NCBI RefSeq assembly: GCF_000226095.1 | Contig: NC_016475.1 | Span: 1,240,001 to 1,304,000 of the forward strand | Source of the DNA: Thermothelomyces thermophilus ATCC 42464 | Taxonomy: Eukaryota; Ascomycota; Sordariomycetes; Sordariales; Chaetomiaceae | Length of the DNA stretch: 64,000 bases | Direction of reading: 5' to 3' | In this document: positions 10,480 through 23,602 of the stretch, one piece after another | How the letters are laid out: each line of letters starts with the position of its first letter | How positions within the stretch are numbered: the first letter of the stretch is position 1 | Notes under the pieces: model-generated | Database searches by the model: none | Told to the model about the DNA's origin: nothing | The model's input: the letters and a program-made list of their open reading frames with translations, nothing else | Made by a program: the position numbers and the translations under genes

Positions 10480-12326
10480 ATTAGGTAGTATTTTGTTTGG
10501 CAAATTTGACTTATTTTCTATCCCCTAGTTATACAAGCCTGTGACTAATATCTTAAAGATTAAAGAGAGCCTTCTAGCGCTTAAAGGCTTGTCGGCTAAG
10601 TCATTTAATAAGCCTATTTACTAGTATTTGACTAGTTAGTAGATATATAGCTTTAAACGTTCCTTTTACCGCTTCTTGGTATAACTATATATTATAGATA
10701 TCTATATACTATAGGTAAATATTAATATATTCGTTCTTAGTTATTACTAGTCTAATAGTTTGCTAATTGTTATAGTAGATGTTCTAGGGTTCTCTGAGCT
10801 TAAGATTGATGTCTGTAAATAGCCTTTTAAGTGTTATAGCCTCTCTTACTATAAGGGAGAGCGTTAGAAGTTCTACTTTAGTGCTTAACGTTATAATAGT
10901 ATCTTAATACGATGCCTTCTATATAATAGGACCTCCAAATAAGAAGAAGATATATCCCTACGACGAATACTATATATCTAGATTATCTATATATAATACG
11001 TCCTTAACGATTATAAGCGTCGGACTTCCTAGCGCTCGCTTGCCTCTATACTAGATTGATAAGTAAGAGCTCCTAAATAGATATTTTACTACTTGCTATA
11101 CCTCTAATAAGTAGTCTAGTCTTAGGTTAGTTAGATATCAAAAGAGTATTAAATAGACATATACAATATCTAGATATAGTATAACTATATAGTATAGAAT
11201 TAATCTAACGAGCTCCTAATACTTTTTAATCTACGTATTAGTAGCACTCCTTTCGAACTTCTTAAGTTCTTTATAGCTTAAGGGAGTTAGCTTATATATA
11301 CTAGGTATATCTAGTCTATATCTTCTCGCTACCTTTCTAATATATTAGTCATAGACTAACTATATCTTACGCGTAGGTCGGTCATAAATTACCCTAATGC
11401 TAAGGAACTAACTGACATTACCCTACTTATAGACATCGTATTGAGCTTTAATTCCTTTTATTACCCGCTTGGCTACTATAGCGTTACTTTTATAGAAGAA
11501 GACTAAGAAGTCGTCAATATAAAAGATTAAGATGACTTGTTTGTCGTGGCTCAAGAAGAGGCACTTCTCTTTGCCCGATGGTTCTATACCTAGATCTAAT
11601 AGCGTTTTGTAGAACTCCTTATACCATAAGAGTGGCGAGTCTCTTAAGCCGTATAGAGCTCTTCGTAACTCTACACATTTCCCCAGCTACTTAAATCCTT
11701 TTGGTAATTTGTAGATGACGGGATCGTCTTCTAGTCGTTTGGCGTTGAGGAACGCTTGCGCTACATCGAACTACTTGACTTCTAAGTCGAAGTATGTAGC
11801 GATTGCTATTATTATATAGAATGACTATACCACTAGAGTAGCTATATACGTACTTTCTACTAAGCTAATGTCTTATAGATCTCCTCGTACGTAGATCCTT
11901 GCCTTGCACTTCTCTAAGAAACCGTCTTTATCAAACTTGTACGCGAAGACCTATTTCAAGGGGATAGGTTACGCTTTTGCCTGCTTATACGGTATGATCT
12001 TCTACGTTCCCCTACTCTCTAAGTTACGTATCTCCTCGCGAGCCGTGTCTTTGAACTGTTATTCTAACAGGTAGTTATATAGGTCCTACTAGTTAGTAGG
12101 AACGTAAGTAAGATTGTTAATATACTAACGCGGCTTATTTAGGGTTGCTCTAAGGTATATAATATCCTTCTATTATATAGTAGTAGCAAATACTATATAT
12201 ATCGTTCTTATATTCTAGTCCTCTAGGTAAGCTTCCTATTTATTAGGTAAGTAAGTCTTATAGAACTGTTACTAGAGTTCCTTAGTTATATAGATAAAGG
12301 AATAGTAGTAATTAACCTTCTCTTTA
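10480..12326 (-). pseudogene. Copia A reverse transcriptase/RNase H remnant
   Basis: Read on the minus strand this is the 3' half of a Ty1/copia pol. The RT palm motif YIDD is at 11510-11521 in the context ILIFYIDDFLVFFY, preceded by a LYGL-like region and followed by RNase H sequence equivalent to that at 61870-62230. Numerous nonsense codons of TAG/TAA type interrupt it. The segment is cut off at 12326, where Gypsy-1 inserted; pol continues at 19911. Confidence 0.75.
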
Positions 12327-12774
12327 TGTCACGGATAAGCACATAGACAGCCCGGCAGGCTATAGCCAGGATGTAGGACATTCCGACAGCTAATCACTTG
12401 ACAGACCAATCAGAAGATTATTACTGCCAAGACTAAGGTCTTTACTAGTAATAATAACATATCACCGTCGACAACACGGAATCACGGAGTAAAAGGAAAA
12501 ATAGTACTAGTAATAACTATTAAAGAGGGACAGATAATTATATATATATAGCTAGCTAGTCACTTATTATAGTAGACTCTAAGAGTTTACTAGTAATAGT
12601 AATCTATAATCACAGTACTTATACTAAGCATTGCTAACTACTATAAGAGACAACTCTAGTGTTATTATAAACCCTTTAGCTTCACTAAATCCCTTAGACG
12701 ACCTATACGCTTGTCCCGCTTAATTTACCTCCATCTAAACCCTTTTAGAAGAAGTCTGAGTTAGGTTCGTTATA
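12327..12774 (+). repeat. 5' LTR of Gypsy-1
   Basis: Starts TGTCACGGATAAGC and ends GTTCGTTATA, where sister LTRs end GTTCGTCACA. It is 448 bp and pairs with 19467-19910; differences are largely transitions. Confidence 0.9.
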
Positions 12775-12819
12775 CGTTGCTATCACTCCCTTTGTTCTAT
12801 TATAGCTCAGAACAGAGGT

Positions 12820-15800
12820 GATTTCGACCTTGATATCGATATAGCTACTAATGTTACAGCCGAATAGCTGCTTACCTAGCTTGGTTAACTCTAGCAGCGG
12901 ATCTAGGAGTTAGACTAGAGAGATAAGGTTACTTAAGCTCGGATCAAGGAACTTAAGAACGGCGAAAAGCACTCGTAGAAGCTGGTTAACGAGGCCTATA
13001 CTAAAATCAAGGCACTCGAGGGCGCTAAAGCAAGCTATATCAAGATTAAACTACCTAGCAAATATAGAGGAACTAAGGAAGATCTTGTAAGATTCCTAAT
13101 AAACTTCTAATCTTACTTCTAGCTTAATAATGATAAGTTTCCGAACGATAAAGCCAAAGTCCTCTATATAGCTATAAGACTAGAGGGCAAGGTACTTAAA
13201 TGGTTCGAGCCTATATAGAATAACTATCTTACTAAGGAAGATGAAGACGACCGAGACGTGTTTATATAGGCAGTCTTTTAATCCTATGACCGTTTTAAAG
13301 AGGAGCTTTGGAAGGTTTTTAGCGACAAAGATAAGAAGATTTATATATAAGAAAGACTTGCTAATCTCTAATGGACTAAGTTAGTAGCCTCTTATACTAT
13401 ATAGTTTAGATAAGATATACTTAAGTCTTAGCTTAACGATAAGACATTAATATTACTATTCTATAATAGCTTAAAGGAAAAGGTCAAAGATAAACTATAT
13501 AAGTATGACTGGCTTAAGACCTTAGATAAATATATTATATAGGCTATTAGAATCGATAATCGACTTTATATATAAGAGTAGTAGAAACAAGGTCGGATAA
13601 ATAGAACTATGGTTAAGGCTAACGATAAGAAAAAACAAGCATACGTTAGTACCTTATATAGGATATATCCTAGAGCTATAGATATAGATATAGTATAGAA
13701 GTAGGAGTAAAAGAAGATAACTAAAGACAAGTCCTATATTACCTACTATAATTATAGAAAGAAAGGGCACTATAAGCGAGAATATCGAAGCTTAAAGAAA
13801 GAGTAGAAAATAGTCCCTAGAAAGAAAATTATAGCTATTAATAAAACTACTAAGGATGTTATCGAAGTAGTAGCTATAAGCTACAAAGACAGGGATAGCG
13901 ATATAGACAGTCTTAGACATAATAGCGATGGTAAAGACAAACAAGCACCGTACTCCGAACTAGTCACTATAGACCTAGAGATAGGTCTTGCTAAATAGGA
14001 TATAGCAGGAGAGTATATACTACTAATTTCGATTCTCCTAGCCCTAAGGCAGTAGGGTTTTATAGTTATATAGAGGCAGGATAGATTATAGACGACCGAT
14101 ACCTAAGGAATCGAGAGACCCGGACCTAATGTTCTATTCCTCTAGGAACGAATCAAATAGTACTATAACGAAGTTTTCCGGCTTAACACGGAACTATGTA
14201 AACGGGATAGATGCTTAATTTGACTTGCCTAGTAGAGCAATAAGATAAGGGACGAGATAAGAGAACTCCGATATATTATAGAAACCATTAGAGGAGAATG
14301 GTCTATAATATATGATAGGCCTAATAGCTACACCAAGTATTTTGATAACTAGTAACTTAGCTATAATATATAGAACCCCGAGTACTAGTTTATACGTACG
14401 AACTGCGGAAAAGATAAGCATACGTAGGAAAGCTATTAGAAGAAACACTCCTACCTTAGCATTAGAGTATCTATAGTCTATATATAGTAGGAAGGATTCG
14501 GGAAAGAGTTCTAATACCTCCTAGGTAATGCTATATAACTATACCCTTGACACGAGGCACATATATAAGTGCCTTAGTTCTAGTACGTAGTATACAAATG
14601 CTAATACCACTTTCGCGACAAATTTAAAAATAATTACTAGCCAACCTGATAGGAAAACGGGGATAGGAGCCTCCGCCCTATAGAATAGGTCTATAATATA
14701 GGAAATAGAGCAGCCGAATTGCTCTAGAAAATCGAAGCCCACGATCTAGAAGGCATTATAGTAGTTCCAAAACGAGCCTAGCCTAGGTACTACGGAACAG
14801 GACGAGATATATAGAACTTGTGCTAGAGTAACGATTGCCTTTACTATACGGACAAAAAGAAATCGCAAATTTAGGAACTTCAGATAAAGCTATAGTATAT
14901 ATAATGGAAAGTAGAACGGACCCGATAGTAGGAAGCTATAAGCATTTAATAGCTTATAAAAATAAGTACAATTGACAAAGCTACTATTAGCCAAACAACC
15001 AAAGAAGTTAGCACTGACCTAGGAAACGGGTCAGAGCCCTTCGAGGGGCCCGAAAACCATTAACGCCTGCATAGTGGCAAGTAATAGCGTAATATAGGAG
15101 GAACTGGCACAAGAGACTACTATATCGAGACCTCCTAGCAGAAATATAGGAAATCGCTGTAATCTTTAGACAACGGCGGTAAGATAAGCGACTATAGATA
15201 ATAGTATAATGGAGATAGCACGAAATGCTTGTACTAGTAGATAGTAGAGTAGAGATGAACCTGATTTCGCCGATGCTTGTAAATTAGCTACGGATACCCT
15301 AGAGAATAAAGCAGAAGTATAGCATAGTTAAAGGGCCATTTCTGATATGATAGGTATATAAAGAGACCGAACTAATTAACATTACTATAGTAAAGAAGAC
15401 TATAGTAGTTATATTTAGCATTATAGATATAGGTAATAATAAAGATATAATATTAAGATTACTATAGTATAAAGATTATAACCTAGACATTAGCTAGAAG
15501 AATAGTAGCTACCTACGACCCTAAATAGAGTCGTATTTAACTAGTAAGATAGGGAGCATACAAGGATTATAAGCAGATAATACTTAGGGGAAGGCATATC
15601 CTACAGATCTACTATAAGAGATAGATAGTAGTAAGCAGACTACTACAGACTCTAGAAGAAGCAACATAACAATACCAACATTACGATAGAAAGAACAAGC
15701 TAAATCGCTAATAGCTATTCCCTCTATTAACGAATGCGAAGCACTATAACTAGAGTAGTAGGTTAAGACAGGAGAAATCGCTAGCATCGCCATAGACGGA

Positions 15801-18737
15801 ACCAAGTTCGTATACTATCAGAAAGCCGAGAGACAAGATAAGACTAGGGAAGTACCGAAGGAATACAAAGGACACCTAGCATTCGAACCGAAGTATCTAG
15901 AAGGATTACTAGAGTATAGCTTATAGGATTACGAGATCAAGTTTAAGGAAGGAGTATAATTGAAGTTCTTTAAGATTTACTATATAAGCTAGACATAGAA
16001 CGAAGAACTTAAGCGATATTTAGAGGAAAACCTTTAAAAAGAATATATCTGCCTATTGACATTGCTAGTAAGCTACCTAATCCTATTTATACCTAAGAAA
16101 GACGAAAAGCTATAGTTATACGTTAACTATTAGTAACTTAATAAATAGACTGTAAAAAATCAATACCTGTTACTACTAATCTTATAGCTCCGAGATTGGT
16201 TAGTAGGAGCCTAATATTTTATATGTCTTGACTTGCTATTAGCCTATAACTATATATAGATTAAAGAAGGCGACAAGTGGAAAATGGCCTTTAGAATACC
16301 CTATAGCTATTACGAGTACCTCGTTATGCCATTTAGATTTATAAACGTGCTAGTAACGTTCTAAGCCCTAATCGATCAAGCTATCCGACCCTTTCTTGAC
16401 AAATTTATAGTATATTATCTTAACGATATACTTATCTTCTCTAAGATAATAGACAAACACTAGAAGTATATAAAAGTAGTACTAGACGCGTTATACACAT
16501 ATAAGCTATTAATTAATAAGGAAAAGAGTAAATTCTACGTTAGGAAAACGGTGTTTTTAGGATACGAAATATCCCTAGGACAAATCTAGATAGAACCTTC
16601 AAAGGTTAAAGCCATCAAGGATTAGCTACGACTGACGTTAATCACAGAAGTACGAAGTTTCATCGGATTTGCGAACTTCTACTAGATATTTATTAGGAAC
16701 TTTAGAGCGATTATACGACCTTTACACAAACTTACCAAAAAGAACGCTAAATTCTAATGGGAAGAATAGTATAAGCAAGCATTTACGTAGATCCGTGACG
16801 CTATTACTAAAGATCTAGTACTGGTACTACTAGATCCTAAGAAGCCATTTGAGGTAGAAACGGATGCTTTAGACTACACTATTAGAGGACAATTAGGACA
16901 ACGAGACGAACAAGGAAAGCTATATCTTATAGCCTTCTTTTCAAAGAAGCTTAATGGACTATATCTTGATTATCTAATCTATAATAAAGAACTACTTATA
17001 ATTGTTAAAGCTTTTAAGGAATAGTAACTATACCTTAGTAATACGATCGAACTAGTATAAGTATATATAGATTATAAGAATTTACGATACTTTATAATGA
17101 TAAAGGAGCTTAATAGACGACAAATACGATAGGTAGAATTCCTTATAGAATTTAATTTTAAGATCTGCTATAAGAAGGGCAAAGAGAACGTATAAGCAGA
17201 TGCCTTAAGCTAATAAACAGATCGTATAGAAGGACAAATAGAAACAACGCCACCATTATTTAAGGAACGAATAGATAGAACGCTACATCACGAAACGTAG
17301 ATACCTATAGAAGATAATCTACTTAACTCGTTCCTAGAATGTTACATAATCTTTCAAGAAGAAAGGATTAATAAGGCATAGTATTAAGCAACACCTAGAC
17401 TAGTAGTACCTGACGAAGTAAAAGAAAAAGATAGGAAACTCTAGTACCGAGGCAAAGTATATATCTACGATGGGGATTAATAGCTACAAATGATTTGAGA
17501 ACTCTATAAATCGAAACTCGGAGGATATAAAGGAGTTATAAAGACTATCGCACAAGTCAAGAAATACTATGACTTTCTATAGTTAACGGTATAAGTTAAG
17601 GAAGTCGTATAGAACTACGACGTCTATAGTCGAAGCAAAGCAGTATAGTATAAGCTATATGGGCTACTTTAGCTACTACTAATAGCTAATAAACTATAGA
17701 GTTTAATTACAATAGACTTTATTACGAAACTGCTAGAATCTAAGGATATAGCTATAAGGGTAATCTATAATAGTATTCTCACTATAGTAGACCGCCTGAC
17801 TAAATAGGTATACTTCTTTCCCTATAAGGAGTCCTAGATAGCAGAACAGTTAGTAGACGTGATCTACTAGCAAGTCATATTAGTATACACTTGGCCGCAA
17901 GAATAGATTACCGATAGAGATACCAAGTTCGCATTGAAGTTCTGGCAAGCGTTAATATAACAATTAGGCATTAATAGTAAACTATTAACGGCACATTACC
18001 TATAAACCGACGGACAAACGGAGCGACTAAACCAAGTTGTCAAGTAATACCTCTATTCTTACATTAACTACCAGCAAGACGACTAGGTCATACTATTACT
18101 AATAGTATAACTTGCCTACAATATAATGCTAATAGAAACGACCAAAGTTATACCGTTCTTCGCAAACTATGGATATAAAGCAGACCTTAGGCAAGGACTA
18201 GAGGTTATAGTGCCAAGAGTAGCGGTCAAAGCAGAACAAATGTACACATTATATAAGAAGCTTAAAAAGGAACTCGAGTTTATCAGAACTAGAATAAAGA
18301 ATTACTACGACAAATATAGGCTCGAAGGACCTTACCTAGAGAGGGGAGACAAAGTCTACCTAATTATACGAAACTTATAAACCAAATGACCAAGCACGAA
18401 GCTAGACTTTAAGAAGGTCAGACCCTTTGTTATCAAAGAACGAATCTCGACATCTAACTATCGACTATCGTTACCGTCATCTATATAATTACAGATAGAT
18501 GTTTTTTATATTTCACTTCTCGAACTAGTACTAAAGAATGCTAAGACTGCTATAAACATCGAAGTAGAGGACAAAGAAGAAGAATAGGACGTTAAAGAAA
18601 TTCTAGATTTATATATTATTAATAGGGAACTGTAATACCTAGTCAAATGGCTTGATTTTAGACTAGAGAATAACTTATAGGAACTAGTTAAGAATTTAAA
18701 CTGCCCTAAGAAACTAGAACAGTTCTACTAGTAGAAC
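12820..18737 (+). pseudogene. Gypsy-1 gag-pol remnant with chromodomain
   Basis: The reading frame is continuous in blocks if TAG/TAA are treated as mutated CAG/CAA/TGG. The gag capsid region (about 13000-13600) carries KYRGTKEDL and LEGKVLKWFEP. The zinc knuckle near 13740 has three of its cysteines changed to tyrosine (Y-x2-Y-x4-H-x4-Y). The protease has LVDSRVEMNLIS near 15225, where LVDSGA is expected. The RT palm reads YLND at 16416-16427 instead of YLDD. Integrase has TIDF and ITDRDTKF blocks and a QTERLNQ block for D,D,E (about 17700-18040), then a GPY/F-like region (18126-18380). The chromodomain is at about 18590-18737 (LVKWLDF). Tyr-for-Cys, Asn-for-Asp and Arg-for-Gly are all expected from G-to-A change. 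Confidence 0.85.
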
Positions 18738-19339
18738 CTAGATTAACTAAAGGAAAACCTAGGACAGAACTAAAGACAGTACCCTAGTTAATAGTATCGA
18801 CGGTATCATTAATCTATAACAAGGGCATAGTAGGCGCCTCTTACTACTCTTACTGCTTAACCTCCTCTAATTTGTCCAAGGTCGATAGACTATACACTAC
18901 TATATTAGCACCTTTCTCTACCAAAAACTCCTTTTACTAACAAAGATGCTAGAGCTATATTAGCTTTTTAGATAACTCGTGCTAGGCTTCTTCTAGACGG
19001 CGTTAAGATTTATCTAACTCAAGTTCGACACGACGTTTAGCATCTTTAATATAATGCTGCTCTTAGAGAATATAATCTACTAGAACAAACATTAGGAATC
19101 ATATTTAAAAAAAAAAGGGAGACGTGCTTATAAGAAGAAAGCAGTATACTAGAGCTATTGCAAGAACGACCTCGATAAACGCAGGCTTCGTAACGCTTTA
19201 TACACGCGATCATTTTACAGACAAGGCCTTACGACACGTACCAAGAGCAAGGCATAACAATAAAACCGTTCTTAGCGATGTTCTAAGCAAGAGAAGTACG
19301 GTAACGTATAGAATACGACTTCCGTTTCTCTATCGGCAT
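18706..19339 (-). pseudogene. Antisense Zn-cluster/coiled-coil gene in Gypsy-1
   Basis: Starts at ATG 19339 on the minus strand, 128 bases inside the 3' LTR, and runs toward the pol end. Exon 1 encodes MPIEKRKS, then a cysteine cluster beginning MPCSWY with Cys/Tyr at the six Zn2Cys6 positions (C, Y, C, Y, C, C). The intron donor seen in Gypsy-2 (GTAAGC) is ATAAGC here, a G-to-A change. The second exon encodes a charged coiled coil (KDAKRRVELELDKS, RRLEEA, KEFLVEKGAN, LSTLDKLEEV) with TAG/TAA interruptions. Its 3' end overlaps the pol 3' end tail to tail. No sense-strand gene explains it. Confidence 0.6.
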
Positions 19340-19466
19340 TTTGTCAATATAGTAACTATAATGTAGAAACAGAAAGAATATAGTACTCACAAGCGAAGGG
19401 TTGTTAGTACTATTTGAAACGGCCTAGGAGGGCTTTCGGGTCGAAAGCCTTAAAGGAGGGGCATCA

Positions 19467-19910
19467 TGTCACGGATAAGCATATAGACGGCCCGGCAGGC
19501 TGCAGCCAGGATGCAGGACATTCCGATAGCTAATCACTTGACGGACCAGAAGATTATCACTGCCAAGACTAAGGTCTTCACTAGTAATAATAACATGTCA
19601 CCGTCAACAACATGGAATTACGGAGTAAAAGGAGAAATAGTACTAGTAATAACTATTAAAGAGAGATAGATAATTATATATATATAGCTAGCTAGTCACT
19701 TGTTATAGTAGACTCTAGGAGTTTACTAGTAATAGTAACCTACAATTACAGTACTTATACCAAGTATTGCTAACTACTGTAAGAGATAACTCTAGTGTTG
19801 TTATAAACCCTTTGGCTTCATTAAATTCCTTAGATAACCTGTACGCTTGTCTTGCTTAATTTACCTCCGTCTAAACCCTTTTAGAAGAAGTCTGAGTTAG
19901 GTTCGTCACA
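19467..19910 (+). repeat. 3' LTR of Gypsy-1
   Basis: 444 bp, TGTCACGG...GTCACA, immediately followed by target duplication CTTTA at 19911-19915. A polypurine tract (AAAGGAGGGGC) precedes it. Confidence 0.92.
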
Positions 19911-22900
19911 CTTTATTTTATAGCCGTTTACTTAACTAGATAGGGTCTTTAGGCTCGCGAGCCCTCCTCCTACCTCTATCTCTCCTAGTAGGAGGTTGCT
20001 AAATAGCTTTTCCTTTGCTTCTACCTTCTAGAGGATGCGTTAGCTGATCCGGACTTCGCTTAACGCTTTGCTCTTCTAGCCTAGCCGGGTACGATATATT
20101 AGTAGTACCGTTCCTAGCTTCTAGCTCTTCTGTCTACTCGTTATATACGTTAGATTCTTCTATAGAAGGTATCCCTCCGTTAGATTCGACGGTTCCCTTG
20201 CTCTCCCTAGCGTCTAGTTGGCTAGCTAGCGACTAGGAAGGCCCTAATTTAAACCCTCCTACTTCTTAGTAGATATCCCCTTTACTAGCCGGCGTAGGGC
20301 AAGTTACCAAGGGCTTAGGCGTATATTTAGGGGTTAAAAGTCCTCTAAAGCTCTCTATCCATTTGGTGAGTTCGTCTATTACTTACGTCTCTGCTATAAG
20401 AGTCTCTAGAACTGATTACTCGCTTGTAGGCTACGTATTAGAGAGCTCCCTTACCCCTAAGTCTTAACCTTATTAGAGAGGTTAGTCTATCGTTAGACTC
20501 TCTTACGATAGAGGTAGCTAAACTACTATAATAGAGTCTTCTATTAGTTATCGGGTCTATTATAACGCTTCCTAGAGAAAGTTAATATCCTAAGAATCTT
20601 CGCCAAGATCGAACTAATTAACTTCCTAGCTCGCTACTACTAGCGATGACTCTATCAGCTGCTCTTTGCCTAGATGGTAGAAAGTCTTCTTATTAAAGTG
20701 AACGTTACAAGTTATAATGACCCTATCGAGCTCGGGTATCTAAACGCGATAGCTATTGGATATACGATATCTTACGAGATACCTTATTAGCCTATATAGT
20801 AGTACCTTAAAGTCCTTTGTATATTACTTAGCTTCCCTATCCTTATAGAGGATATATGCCTAGTATCTATATATAAAGATGCTACTCTAGTCTAGGCATA
20901 AGTCGCTAGTTAATATAATTATTAAGCTAGGTTTGTACTAGCGAAAGTACTATTTAAACTAGCTATAGAGTACCTCATTAGGAGTTCTAAACGAGTAAGT
21001 ATGGCTTAGGCTTATTATATATATATATACCGCCGCTTGTACGCTTTCTAACTAGAGCTTTGTAAAGAGATTCGTACTATTAAGTATCTTAATTAAGCGT
21101 AAGATTAGTTCTTACCTTACTTGTTCCGCTAGTCTATTAGGCTTGTAGGTATACGAAGGTAAGAGTTTAAGATTAATACCGCTTTCTATAGCCTAAGTCT
21201 AGTAGTATATCGGTATACGCCTTATTAAACCGATCGTAGTAGTATCGTTGTCCTACTTAATCTTATAGATAGCGAGCCTATATTAGCGTCTTACCTAGCT
21301 CTCGAAATTCTAAATAACTCTTATAATCTAGTCTAGCGACTTCGTTATTAAGAGGAAAGGGAAGAGCTTCCTACTATACTCGTTAATAATTATAAGTAGC
21401 TATCGCGATCTATTAATCGCTTTAAGATATTCGAATAGATCCTAGGCTACTTGTTAGAACGGGTATATAGACTTCTGCTTAGGTAGTGTTTTCCTAGAGA
21501 TAACCTTGCTTATATAAGTACGAGCGTAGCTCTCGTACTTAATACGTGCTATCCCCTTAATATAGACGTTTCTAGCGTTGTTAATAAGCGCTTTTAACGC
21601 TTCTAGTCCGAGGTAGCTAGCTCTTAAGTACTAAAGATTCTCGGTGTTCTCTTTTATAGTAGGTGACGCTCGTATCTAAGACCTTCTATCGTATATAGCA
21701 AACACGTTCTATAAGGATATATAAACGTTTACAATACCCGCTTTACTAGTTAAGATATAGTTTAGAAAGCTCGAGTAATAGGAAAGTGGCTTATATTCGA
21801 GGAAGGTAAGATTATACTTATATTCTAACTTATAAAGAATGACGTTATTTTCTAGTGTTCCAAAACGTAGTAAGTAATCTAAGCTATAGTACTAAGCGCT
21901 TGCCTCAAGCAATAGAGCTTCCGAGATAATGTTAATATAGAATCCTTTGACGATAGCGATATCCTTAAGCGTTAGGCTCTTAGTACGTAGTCTACGTAGT
22001 CTATCTAGAACGTTCTCAATTACCTAAGTGCCCCTCTTACTAATAGGAAAGGTCGTCATACCTGCTTTAACGAACTTAGGATTATTTACCTTAACGAACG
22101 TCCTAGGTAAGAGGAACTTCTTGTCGTTAACTAAGTAGGTTACGCTATATAAGTCTAATAGAGTGCTTTCTAGGAGAAGATAGCGCTATAGAGCGACTAT
22201 ATTAAACGTCCTATAGTAAGTCGAGAGCTTACTAAGTAGTTAAGGGCTAATAATTAATATATTAAGGGAACTAGGGTATCCTGCCCCTAATTACCTAGAA
22301 TAGGATAGCTCCCCCTACTTGGCGATAAGTTAATTTTTTAATCTAGTCTACTTCGGCTTGTCAAGCTCCTAGTAAATCCTCTTATACTCCTTATTAGAAA
22401 GGTACGAGCGTTACTCGTTATTATAGATGGCTTACTTAAGTATATAGTAGTTTATTAGATCCTATAGATATCTTAGACGCTTATAGGGACATCTCGTATT
22501 ATACCGCTAACCGTTACAAGAGTCTCTATACGAGTCTCTGCCTCTCTCCTTACTACTCTTCTAAACTGCTAGAAGTGTTAGCGTATAAGTTGTTAAGAAG
22601 ATTCTATACTTCCGAGAGACTCTGGATTACGCGTCGTTATTAATTAGGATCTTAGCCATTATAATAAGGGTACTAAGCTTCGGAAGTAGCTATCTTATAC
22701 TATTAGTAAGCTCGATTTCTATCCTCTTATTTGCTACCTAGGTTAGTAAGATACGTATAGCAATAGTATTAAGAAAGGTATAAAGTCCTTATATACCTTA
22801 TACCTCTAGGATATTATATTAGATAGCTTACTAGAAGGCAATATTAAAGTTACAAATCTAGCGCTATAGATTAACTCCCGAACGCTTAGCTATATTAAGA

Positions 22901-23058
22901 CTAGTTATATATTATACTATAACCATCGTATAAAGCGTTACAATAGATAGCGTAAGTATAGAGTAAAGCGCCTAGATAATCCCCTTAATGAGGTTAATAT
23001 CCTTCTTCTTATACACTTTTATAACTTTATAGAGCTTAGGATCTATAGTATACACTAG
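19911..23058 (-). pseudogene. Copia A gag/integrase part of gag-pol (middle segment)
   Basis: The minus-strand continuation of Copia A between the two nested Gypsy elements. It matches, in inverted orientation, the segment 58034-60480 of Copia B, which carries the gag-end/pre-integrase region and the copia integrase core. The stretch is saturated with TAG/TAA codons and TA dinucleotides, and no frame remains open. Identity was judged by eye from many shared blocks (for example around 22050 versus 58370). Confidence 0.7.
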
Positions 23059-23515
23059 TGTGACAAACCTAACTCAGACTTCTTCTGAAAGGGTTCAGAC
23101 GAAGGTAGATTAAGCGGGACAAGCAGGCAGGTCGTCTAAGGGATTCGGTAAAGCCAAAGAGTTCACAACAACACTAGAGTTATCTCTCACAGTAGTTAAC
23201 AACGATGCTTAGTATAAGTACTGTAATTATAAGGGTTGCTATCACTGGTGAACTCCTAGAGTCTACTATAACGAGTGACTATTTACATGTATATATACTT
23301 CTGTTGGTCACTTATAATCCCCTTCTATCCTGTCCTTGGATCGCCTTCGGTAGCTAGCTATTTTCTGCTATCTTTCCTTTTTGGCAATTGTTCGCCCGTA
23401 GTAGCCTGTTCTCCCTAGCGATCCTATATTAGCCTCGCTTTATGCCCTTCTTAATTAGTGGCTCATTTAGCCTGCTACACCCTACCGGGTCGTGGTATAT
23501 GGTTAGCTTATGACA
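23059..23515 (-). repeat. 3' LTR of Gypsy-3
   Basis: 457 bp. Read on the minus strand it starts TGTCATAAGC and ends TTTGTCACA. The last roughly 240 bp match Gypsy-1/2/4 LTRs, but the first roughly 210 bp do not. Confidence 0.9.
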
Positions 23516-23602
23516 CGATACCCCCTCTTTAGGGCTTTCGACCTAAAAGCTTCTTATAACTTGTTTTAAGTACTACTAATACCCCCCTTTTCCTAGTAGG
23601 TA

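Larger units (their letters stand above)
12327..19910 (+). mobile_element. Gypsy-1, full-length chromodomain LTR retrotransposon (RIP-mutated)
   Basis: A 7584-bp element bounded by LTRs 12327-12774 and 19467-19910. TSD CTTTA is at 12322-12326 and 19911-19915, inside Copia A pol. Order on the plus strand: LTR, gag with zinc knuckle, protease, reverse transcriptase, RNase H, integrase, chromodomain, then an antisense gene, a polypurine tract (GGAGGGGC just before 19467) and the 3' LTR. The chromodomain places it in the chromovirus clade of Ty3/Gypsy. It is not autonomous, since gag-pol carries dozens of TAG/TAA codons. Confidence 0.92.

Noticed and set aside
15584-15805. A 73-codon minus-strand frame, repeated at 27193-27414 (+) and 53696-53917 (-) in the three Gypsy copies
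   Set aside because: It lies fully inside the pol protease-side region on its opposite strand. Recurrence in three copies follows from the elements being copies, and there is no start context or intron. It is therefore unlike the antisense genes near the 3' LTR, which lie outside gag-pol.
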